Shown here one piece after another: positions 14,636-21,125 of a DNA stretch of 21,125 nucleotides; position 1 is the first letter of the stretch, and each line of letters starts with the position of its first letter. Where the stretch lies: NCBI GenBank assembly GCA_964387585.1, contig CAYLWW010000018.1, positions 1-21,125 of the forward strand. The letters are read 5' to 3'. A program made the translations under genes and the position numbers. The notes beneath the pieces were generated by a model, which saw nothing but the letters and a program-made list of their open reading frames with translations, did no database searches and was not told where the DNA came from. Source of the stretch: CAYLWW01 sp964387585. Its GTDB lineage: Bacteria; Pseudomonadota; Alphaproteobacteria; Rickettsiales; Midichloriaceae.

Positions 14636-16864
14636 TTAATTCAAAAATGGTAATTTTAAATTAAGTGTATAAGTAGTAGATGGTTTGAGTTCTTTAAATG
14701 TTAGATAATTTTTGCTTATAGCTAAATCTACTCTTAGACAATCGTTTCTATAACTTACTCCTAAACCTTCAGATACTTTACGAGAATTATTAGGTATTTT
14801 TTCGCCTAGTTTAGTATTGGATTTAATGTTTAGCCACCAATTCTGATAGATATTATACCATAAACCTAACATTAATTCCTGATTATAGTTAATATCTATA
14901 GGCATTCCATAATAACGATGATCCATAAAAGTATAATTTAAATTGCCTTCAAATTTTTTTAGATTATAAATTATATCGAATTCATCACGAGTTATTTTTT
15001 TTTCTTTATGAGAAATCCATAATTTATTTGATACAAATAAATTAGTAAATTTTACTGAGTTAGAAAGTATGAATTCTGAGATACTACTATTATTCTTATA
15101 CACTGAGCTTCCTAGAGGTTCTAATACTGTTGGTTTATAAAAACGGATACTATTACCTAAGATAAATTCAAGCTTATAGTTTTGAGTAAACACACTACCT
15201 TTTATTCCGTATTCTATAGAATTTCCCATATAATCTTGATCTAGATTACTTGTGCGTAATCCAGGATTAAGTAAGGCATTAGGGTTTAGTAATAAAAATT
15301 TTCTTTCTATAAGAGGATTTAAAAGCTTCATTTTAGGGGCTAATTTGATATTAACCGTAGGTTCTAAAGTAACTAATCTTAAGTTGCTATAGCTTTCATT
15401 TTTGTTATTTGATGATGAATCATTGTTGTATAGAGGCCATCTCCAACTGATATTTAACTGAGGAATAATTTGGTAACGATCTGAAGAAGGGGATATATTT
15501 GATAATGCTCCTTGAGATTTGCTTTGAGTGGAATATAAATTGAATTCAATATTGGGTATAATCTCTATAATATGGCCATAATTGGTAATCCAATTATTAC
15601 TGGCTTTAGCAGAAAATCTAGCATGCTTATAGTCAATATTACTCGTGCTATATAAGTTCACTAGGTTAGCATCTAATAAAATTAATGAATTATCACTTAT
15701 ATAAGCAGAATCTATGAATTTTTTTAGCGGTAAAGATTTTTGCCATCTTATTCTGGGCAAAGCAAAAATTGTTGTTGCATAAGATGGTTCCCTCAAATCT
15801 TGTATATTATAAGATTCACCTATAAGATAATCATTATCCTTGATGTTCTGCCAATATATATTACTAATAAGTATGTCAGCATTAGTTAGGTTATATCTTT
15901 TTAGAAATGTTTTATCTTCACCTGCTAACATTTGCGCATAAAATCCAAGTTCATTACTTTTAGTAGAATTGAGTAACCAACTACCTCTACCATACAAATA
16001 TCCGTTATATTGGATTTTATTATCGAGGCTATAATTATCTTTCGCTAGAAAATAGCGCATTATATAGCCCCCATTATTGAATGCTTGTCTAATCTCGCTT
16101 TCTAATATATTGATATTCTGCTTTGTTGAGAAGTATGGGGTAAGAGTAAAATCTAAATTTTGACTAAGATTAAAATAATAAGGAATACCAATTCCTACTC
16201 CAAGCCCTTGTCCTCCGTATAGTTTTGGAATCAAAAAACCACTCATCCTATTAGTATGAATAGAGGGGGTTTTAAAGTAAGGTAAATATAAAATAGGCTT
16301 ACCCCAAAAGTCTAAATAAGTTTCATAATAAAAACTTTCTTCTAAATCGGAATATACCTTTTTTGCACGTAATTGCCATAAAGGAGTAAATGGTACCCAA
16401 TTACTAGCGCAAATCTTACAAGGAGAAAAAGTTAGATTTCTAAAGCTATACTGATTTTTAGCAATTACTTGTACTTCGCTAGCCGTTAGTAGAAAGCCTT
16501 TAGGATTAATCTTAGCTTTTAAACCAAATAGTTTAGCTTTATATCTATCTTTTAAAATTTTTATGTTATGAGCAATGAAAATACTTTTGGTATCGAGATC
16601 TTTGACCTCAATATTGCCACTAGCAAATATTAAACCTTGAGATTGATTGAATAATACTCTATCGGCTTTAAATAACTTTTGATTATACTGAAATTCTACT
16701 TCGCCATTTGCTATAATATTCTTTGTTTTTTCATCTATAAATATTTCCCTACCTTCCATAAGGATTTCTTTTTCAATTTCAGCCAAAGCATTAGCTATGG
16801 AAAATACACCATTTTTAAACAAAAATACTATAGTAAGTAGTATTGTTACTATAAAATTCATCAA
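14636..16864 (-). CDS. lptD: LPS-assembly protein LptD, outer membrane beta-barrel
   Basis: The outer-membrane component that inserts lipopolysaccharide into the outer leaflet together with the lipoprotein LptE. A signal peptide spans residues 1-28, with a hydrophobic core and likely cleavage after ALA. The periplasmic OstA/beta-jellyroll domain follows (about 30-145; repeated short beta segments such as ANGEVEFQYN and ASGNIEVKD). The long barrel region is rich in aromatic residues and alternating patterns and ends with a terminal beta strand (TYTLNLKLPFLN). Only three cysteines are present, Cys149 and Cys152 (SPCKIC) and Cys709 (RNDCLRV), whereas E. coli LptD has four that form two disulfides. 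At 742 residues it is near the family norm (E. coli 784). It implies that the organism makes LPS or a related outer-leaflet glycolipid. Confidence 0.9.
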   Translation of the reverse strand: MMNFIVTILLTIVFLFKNGVFSIANALAEIEKEILMEGREIFIDEKTKNIIANGEVEFQYNQKLFKADRVLFNQSQGLIFASGNIEVKDLDTKSIFIAHNIKILKDRYKAKLFGLKAKINPKGFLLTASEVQVIAKNQYSFRNLTFSPCKICASNWVPFTPLWQLRAKKVYSDLEESFYYETYLDFWGKPILYLPYFKTPSIHTNRMSGFLIPKLYGGQGLGVGIGIPYYFNLSQNLDFTLTPYFSTKQNINILESEIRQAFNNGGYIMRYFLAKDNYSLDNKIQYNGYLYGRGSWLLNSTKSNELGFYAQMLAGEDKTFLKRYNLTNADILISNIYWQNIKDNDYLIGESYNIQDLREPSYATTIFALPRIRWQKSLPLKKFIDSAYISDNSLILLDANLVNLYSTSNIDYKHARFSAKASNNWITNYGHIIEIIPNIEFNLYSTQSKSQGALSNISPSSDRYQIIPQLNISWRWPLYNNDSSSNNKNESYSNLRLVTLEPTVNIKLAPKMKLLNPLIERKFLLLNPNALLNPGLRTSNLDQDYMGNSIEYGIKGSVFTQNYKLEFILGNSIRFYKPTVLEPLGSSVYKNNSSISEFILSNSVKFTNLFVSNKLWISHKEKKITRDEFDIIYNLKKFEGNLNYTFMDHRYYGMPIDINYNQELMLGLWYNIYQNWWLNIKSNTKLGEKIPNNSRKVSEGLGVSYRNDCLRVDLAISKNYLTFKELKPSTTYTLNLKLPFLN

Positions 16865-16894
16865 TTCAACTGGCTAAAAATTATATATTGTTTT

Positions 16895-17788
16895 TTAACT
16901 ATTAGCCAATTTACGATATTGATGAATCAATTCGAGTAGTAATTTATTATTAGTTTCAAATTGATGGGTTTTGTTATCTATATAGTTATGAATTGTAGAA
17001 ATAGGTTGAATTTCTATGGCGGTACCTGTTAAAAAAGCAGATTGAGCATCTATTAGTGAGGATAAGGTTAATTTACTTTCTACGACTTTAACATTTAAGC
17101 TTAGAGCTATATCAATAATGGTTTGACGTGTTATACCATCAAGAAAATTACTAGGAATAGGGGTAAATAGCGCTTCATCTTTAATAATGAAAAAATTAGA
17201 GGTAGTAGCTTCGGTAATATTTCCTTCGATATCTAACATTAGAGCGTCATCAAATCCGCGACTTAAAGAATCGTTTTTAACCATAGTGAGAATCATGTAA
17301 CTGCTGGAAGATTTAGCATTATGAGGCCCACAATCAGCAGGAGCTTTTTTCCAACGAGCTATTTCTAAGTTCAAGCCTTTATTTATTTTCTCATCGTCAT
17401 ATTGCTTAAACGAAGCCCATACAGCTATAGCTACATGTGTTGTAGAGTTAGAACCTGATACCTTCATATCTTCACTGCCACGCCATACTAATGGTCTAAC
17501 ATAGCCATTAGTAATGTTATTGCAATTGATTAGTTTTTCAGTAGCTGAATTTAGCTCTTCAACGGAATACTTGATTTTATATCCTAATGCTAAAGATGAA
17601 TTGATTAGCCTTGTATTATGCTCATTTAATTTGAACGCTTTACCGTTATATACCCTAATACCTTCAAATACACTTCCACTATAATGTAAGCTATGGGTCA
17701 AGAAGTGAAGCTTAGCATCTTGCCAATCAACGAGTAAGTCATTCCACCATATTTGGCCTTTTAATTGATCTAAGGGGATAAAAGTCAT
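16895..17788 (-). CDS. ilvE: Branched-chain amino acid aminotransferase
   Basis: A PLP fold-type IV transaminase that exchanges the amino group between glutamate and leucine, isoleucine or valine. The ATG at 17788 is preferred: it yields 298 residues beginning MTFIPLDQLKGQIWWND, and the PLP lysine then falls at Lys159 (NAKSSSSY), the same number as in E. coli IlvE. The frame stays open 25 codons further upstream to an ATG at 17863, adding a hydrophobic stretch that no cytoplasmic aminotransferase needs. Other landmarks are THSLHYSGSVFEGIR (31-45), RPLVWRG (98-104), and ITEATTSNFF, which includes the conserved Glu. The pathway enzymes for branched-chain synthesis are not here, so it may serve degradation or amino-group balance. 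It reads from tRNA-Met towards lptD, with a 30-bp gap to lptD. Confidence 0.9.
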   Translation of the reverse strand: MTFIPLDQLKGQIWWNDLLVDWQDAKLHFLTHSLHYSGSVFEGIRVYNGKAFKLNEHNTRLINSSLALGYKIKYSVEELNSATEKLINCNNITNGYVRPLVWRGSEDMKVSGSNSTTHVAIAVWASFKQYDDEKINKGLNLEIARWKKAPADCGPHNAKSSSSYMILTMVKNDSLSRGFDDALMLDIEGNITEATTSNFFIIKDEALFTPIPSNFLDGITRQTIIDIALSLNVKVVESKLTLSSLIDAQSAFLTGTAIEIQPISTIHNYIDNKTHQFETNNKLLLELIHQYRKLANS

Positions 17789-17894
17789 ACAAGTAATAAC
17801 ATAAAATAGTAGAGGCGCAAGATATGATGAAAAAGCGATTAATCGATTTTTAACTACATACAATGATTTGATGAAAAATCAAAATTTTATAGAT

Positions 17895-17971
17895 TGGTAG
17901 CGAAGGAGGGACTTGAACCCCCGACACGCGGATTATGATTCCGCTGCTCTAACCAGCTGAGCTACTTCGCC
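17895..17971 (-). tRNA. tRNA-Met (elongator, anticodon CAU), CCA encoded
   Basis: A 77-base tRNA on the minus strand. The acceptor stem GGCGAAG/CTTCGCT has a G1-U72 pair, discriminator A and an encoded CCA. The D arm is GCTCAGCTGGTTAGAGC. The anticodon stem GCGGA/TCCGC holds the loop ATCATAA with anticodon CAT. The T arm is GGGGG-TTCAAGT-CCCTC. The initiator tRNA is excluded: it would start with an unpaired C and have three G-C pairs at the end of the anticodon stem. The whole body closely resembles alphaproteobacterial elongator tRNA-Met, which I prefer over the lysidine-modified tRNA-Ile that also carries CAT. Confidence 0.92.
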
Positions 17972-18107
17972 ATTGCTTTTTATTTGCATAAATTATCTAC
18001 TATTAATTTTATAGATAATTGCACTAAAAATATAAACGTATTTATATTGTAATAAGCTAGCAAATGCAACTATATTTGTTACAAAATATATTATAAAGTA
18101 GTCGCTT

Positions 18108-19538
18108 TTATTTGCCTATGCAGAAACTACTAAATATTTGATCTAATACTTCATCTAGTGTTATATTGCCAGTAATACTAGCTAGAGCAGCAGCAGCAAA
18201 CCTTATATCTTGAGCTGCTAACTCAAGGGGCTTACTTAAGTTAAAGTCTGTTAAGTAATATATGCATTCTTCTAAGTTAGCTTTTTGCCTTAATTTACTA
18301 ATTATAGGTTCATCAATGCAAAAAGCATTGTAACCTATGATACTTTTTATTGCTGTAAAGAGTTCGTTTAAACCATAAGCGTTATGAGTAGATAAAGTTA
18401 TTATTTTAGGCTTTTGAAAACCATTGTTTATCAAGATATCTTCATAGATTGTAGCTAACTTATTTATTTCATCTAGATTAGTTAGGTCAGTTTTGTTTAA
18501 GACGAATAAACACTTATTTGTTTTTAAAACAGCTAAATCTAGTTCGCTATTAGGCTTGTTATTATTAGATAATAAAGTGAATAATTGGTCTATTTGCGTT
18601 ATATTGTCGCTTATATCTAAAATTATTAAAGCAATATCTGATTGATTTAATGAGATTTTAGCTCGTTTTACTCCTTCTTGCTCTATGATATCTTGAGTAG
18701 AACGAATGCCAGCTGTATCAGAAAATATTACGGGCAAACCAAATAAATCAACTTTAACCTGTAATACATCTCTAGTAGTTCCTGCTAGCTCTGATACTAT
18801 AGCAATGTCTCGTTGTGCTATACAATTTAATAAAGAGGATTTGCCAACATTGGGTGGACCGATAATAGAAATATTAACCCCGTGAGTAATATAATTACTA
18901 ATTTCACTACGATTAAGGTATAATTGGAGTTCATTGATTAATTTTTGTATGTTTTGGTAAGCGATATCTAGTACATGTTGAGGTATATCATCATCAGGGA
19001 AATCTATATAAGCTTCTAATTGAGCCATAATAGAGATCATTTTATTACGCCAATTTTCATAAGTATTTTTGAGTTCTCCTGATAATTGTCTAAGAGCTAG
19101 TTTTCTTTGTAGTTCTGTTTCAGAGTCTATAAGGTCGCTCAAAGCCTCTACTTCAACTAAACTGAGCTTGTTATTGTCAAAAGCTCTTCGGGTAAACTCA
19201 CCTGGCTCTGCTATGCGTAGGAATGATAAAGCACTTAATTCTTTTAAAACGGCATTTACAACTGCTATGCTACCGTGTAAATGAAGCTCCAAAACATCTT
19301 CACCAGTAAAGCTATTAGGGGATTTGAAGTAAATAAGTAATGCGTCATCTAATAACTCTCCAGGAAATAGATGTGAATAAATTTTAGTGTGAGTAGCATA
19401 CCTATGAGCTAATGGTTTGTTATATCCAAATGATACTAAAACTGATAAAACTTCAGGACCAGAAATTCTTATTATTGCTACTCCTGATTTGCCTATTGCA
19501 GTAGAGAGTGCGAAAATGGTTTGTTTATCAGTTTTCAT
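18108..19538 (-). CDS. mnmE: tRNA modification GTPase MnmE (TrmE)
   Basis: A GTPase that with MnmG installs the cmnm5 group on uridine 34 of tRNAs reading split codon boxes. The N-terminal tetrahydrofolate-binding domain covers about 1-120. A helical domain surrounds an inserted G domain with all GTPase motifs: P-loop GPPNVGKS (227-234), TTRD (254-257), DTAG (274-277) and NKTD (348-351). The C-terminus ends exactly in the catalytic C-I-G-K box (473-476), so the protein is complete. Its length of 476 is a little above the usual 450-460. mnmG is not adjacent. It lies 136 bp upstream of tRNA-Met, transcribed in the same direction. Confidence 0.97.
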   Translation of the reverse strand: MKTDKQTIFALSTAIGKSGVAIIRISGPEVLSVLVSFGYNKPLAHRYATHTKIYSHLFPGELLDDALLIYFKSPNSFTGEDVLELHLHGSIAVVNAVLKELSALSFLRIAEPGEFTRRAFDNNKLSLVEVEALSDLIDSETELQRKLALRQLSGELKNTYENWRNKMISIMAQLEAYIDFPDDDIPQHVLDIAYQNIQKLINELQLYLNRSEISNYITHGVNISIIGPPNVGKSSLLNCIAQRDIAIVSELAGTTRDVLQVKVDLFGLPVIFSDTAGIRSTQDIIEQEGVKRAKISLNQSDIALIILDISDNITQIDQLFTLLSNNNKPNSELDLAVLKTNKCLFVLNKTDLTNLDEINKLATIYEDILINNGFQKPKIITLSTHNAYGLNELFTAIKSIIGYNAFCIDEPIISKLRQKANLEECIYYLTDFNLSKPLELAAQDIRFAAAALASITGNITLDEVLDQIFSSFCIGK

Positions 19539-19812
19539 GTTTAGTTATTAAAAAAATTTGATTGTATAATCTTTATGGTAAAATTTCGTTTATAGTTTAT
19601 AAAAGTTCATAGCTTAAATTAAAACTTTATTTAAGTGTTTTTGACTATTATAATTCTGATTATTAAAAATAACTGAATATTTTTTATCTATAATAAAAGA
19701 TGGGAATACCATTTATAATTGATGTAGGATGTAGTTAAAGTTATAAATTATAACTTTTTATAGCTTAATGAAATTAAAAAATTAATAACTGTTTAACTAA
19801 TATAATATAAAA
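19539..19812. other. AT-rich divergent intergenic region, no gene seen
   Basis: This 274-bp stretch separates mnmE (minus) from the NlpD-like lipoprotein gene (plus). It is very AT-rich. Several TATAAT-like words occur (for example 19565-19570, 19689-19694, 19714-19719, 19801-19806), but none has a convincing -35 box at proper distance; a TTGACT at 19641-19646 lacks a clear matching -10. Promoters for both genes should be here, but I cannot pick them. No RNA gene or repeat was recognised. Confidence 0.6.
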
Positions 19813-21125
19813 ATGAATTTTAAAATTTTAATTCAGTTAAATATTACTCTGTCTTTGTTCACTTTAGTAGCATCTGGTTGTACTTCGTCTAATACAGCAG
19901 TAATTGAACATAAAGAGAATCTTATCTATCGACCAGACGGGGTCGTAAAGGTAGTAAGGCTGAAGTCGGGTGATTCTTTAGCTAATATCGCTGCTAACAA
20001 TAATGTTTCAGTTCAAGAATTAGCTACAGCGAATAATTTATATGAAGGTTATACAGCAAATCATGATAGAAGTATTTATATACCATTAAAAAAGACAAAA
20101 AATGATAGCAGTAAATATCAAGTAGATAATAAAGAGACGCTTTCTAGTTACGGCAATAATTATAATAGTTCTAGTAGCACTATAAATGAAGGTAACTCAT
20201 ATGTAGTTAGTAGTGTAGATGACAACGTGATTGAAATTGCTCCTGTCGCAGCATTAGCTAATACTCAAAAATCAGAAGAAATTCCATCTCCAGCTGAAAA
20301 TAATTATTCTAAGGTTAATGCTGCAAGTTCTATTTCATCAAGTGAAAAATCTAATATAGTAAAGGAAGATACTGCAGCTCCAACCACATTAAATGCTAAA
20401 GCGTTGGAGATAAATACCGCTAATAATGAGAATAAAAAAGCAAGTTTAAGTAATGATTTAAACTCTGGGTTAATAAATAAAACAAGAGAGAGTGAAAGTA
20501 ATTCGAAAATAGCCGATAAAAATCTAAATAATAACTTAGAAGAGGTTCAAAATTTATCTGCAATAACAAAAGAGAAAAAGAATACTCAAGCTAGTGAAAA
20601 AATAGTTCCACCAAATACTGAAGAAGTTAAGAATCAAAATGCAAAAAAAGAGCCTGATATTAAAGTTTCAGCAAATCAAATTCCAAAATCAGATGAAAAA
20701 CTAGTTACTGATAATGATAACTTTAGTGAAGACCTTAATATAATTAAAAATCAATCTCAATCTGCAATAGTTAGTAATGAGCAAAATGCTGGTACTGAAA
20801 TATTAGAAGATAATGAAGAGCAGTCACATACAAATAGCGTTAATTTTAAACTAAGTACTCCGTTAAATTCTGATGAATTTATGTGGCCATTACATGGTAA
20901 AGTAATCAAAAGATTTAGTAAGAAGAAACACAATTTAAATGAAGGAATTAATATTGAAGCGCCTTTGAATAGCTCGATTTTAGCTGCTGCAACGGGAGAG
21001 GTAGTATATGTTGGATTATCAAAACAATATGGTAATTTAATAATCATTAAGCATAGTAAAGGATTTTTTACGGCTTATGCCCATACTAGCCTTATTAAAG
21101 TGAAGAAGGGTGAGGAAGTTAGCAA
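19813..21125 (+). CDS. NlpD-like lipoprotein: LysM plus degenerate M23 domain (3' end outside window)
   Basis: An open frame of 437 full codons that runs off the window end. Residues 1-22 form a lipoprotein signal peptide ending ASGC, with lipidation expected at Cys23 (Ala at -3 is slightly atypical). A LysM peptidoglycan-binding domain covers about 44-91 (RLKSGDSLANIAANNN...VQELATANNL...IYIP). Residues about 97-350 are low-complexity, rich in Asn, Ser, Lys and Glu, and probably disordered. The M23/LytM domain starts near 357 (MWPLHGKVIKRFS). The metal-binding motif H-x-G-x-D is replaced by E-G-I-N near 378-381, and the H-x-H motif reads Y-A-H, much as in E. coli NlpD. A catalytically dead activator of septal amidases is therefore more likely than a true peptidase. 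DipM-type proteins are an alternative reading. Confidence 0.88.
   Translation, partial: MNFKILIQLNITLSLFTLVASGCTSSNTAVIEHKENLIYRPDGVVKVVRLKSGDSLANIAANNNVSVQELATANNLYEGYTANHDRSIYIPLKKTKNDSSKYQVDNKETLSSYGNNYNSSSSTINEGNSYVVSSVDDNVIEIAPVAALANTQKSEEIPSPAENNYSKVNAASSISSSEKSNIVKEDTAAPTTLNAKALEINTANNENKKASLSNDLNSGLINKTRESESNSKIADKNLNNNLEEVQNLSAITKEKKNTQASEKIVPPNTEEVKNQNAKKEPDIKVSANQIPKSDEKLVTDNDNFSEDLNIIKNQSQSAIVSNEQNAGTEILEDNEEQSHTNSVNFKLSTPLNSDEFMWPLHGKVIKRFSKKKHNLNEGINIEAPLNSSILAAATGEVVYVGLSKQYGNLIIIKHSKGFFTAYAHTSLIKVKKGEEVS

Noticed and set aside
17789..17863. Upstream extension of ilvE encoding a hydrophobic, signal-like 25 residues starting at an ATG at 17863
   Set aside because: Family alignment starts at the ATG at 17788, which also puts the PLP lysine at residue 159 as in E. 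coli. The hydrophobic stretch makes no sense on a cytoplasmic enzyme and is probably untranslated leader.
19801..19806. TATAAT placed so that transcription would start at the ATG of the NlpD-like gene (leaderless mRNA)
   Set aside because: No -35 box at a usable distance, and TATAAT words are common in this AT-rich gap.
1..21125. CRISPR array, toxin-antitoxin pair, secretion-system or phage genes
   Set aside because: No regularly spaced direct repeats and no coding sequences of these families were seen on either strand.

Overview
This is an AT-rich window of bacterial housekeeping genes that most resembles an obligately intracellular alphaproteobacterium of the Rickettsiales. That placement is an inference from the gene set and base composition; no rRNA gene or marker tree is available here. 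The isc block has two cysteine desulfurases in tandem after iscR, the elongator tRNA-Met has a typical alphaproteobacterial form, and propionyl-CoA carboxylase is present. A riboflavin gene (ribD) occurs together with an LPS-export gene (lptD). As far as I recall, Rickettsia lacks riboflavin synthesis and Anaplasma, Ehrlichia and Wolbachia lack LPS, so the pair argues against those genera and would fit a Midichloriaceae-like or other deep-branching rickettsial lineage.

Layout. Positions 1-315 hold the decayed 3' end of an IS630-type transposase (+ strand). From about 10.3 kb down to 0.4 kb everything reads on the minus strand: tRNA-Leu(UAA), glyA, parC, iscR, a NifS-like cysteine desulfurase, iscS, iscU, iscA and pccB. 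From 10.4 to 13.5 kb the plus strand carries ruvA, dnaN and ribD, with ribD starting on the base after the dnaN stop codon. From 19.5 down to 13.6 kb the minus strand carries mnmE, elongator tRNA-Met(CAU), ilvE, lptD and a Sua5-type gene, which converges on ribD. At 19813 a plus-strand lipoprotein gene of the NlpD type begins and runs off the window end.

How the genes work together. IscR is the Fe-S sensing repressor, and the gap before it holds a sigma70-like promoter overlapped by a 25-bp sequence that matches the E. coli type 1 IscR-site consensus at 23 of 25 positions. IscS supplies sulfur, IscU is the scaffold and IscA the carrier. The usual hscB, hscA and fdx genes do not follow iscA here. 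mnmE, the two tRNAs and the Sua5 gene concern decoding. lptD and the NlpD-like protein concern the envelope. parC, ruvA and dnaN concern DNA topology, recombination and replication.

The most useful non-coding signals are the IscR operator, a concentric 110-bp imperfect palindrome between iscU and iscA, and the IS630 relic. I found no CRISPR array, intact mobile element, defence locus or new multigene system; nearly all coding sequence belongs to known families.
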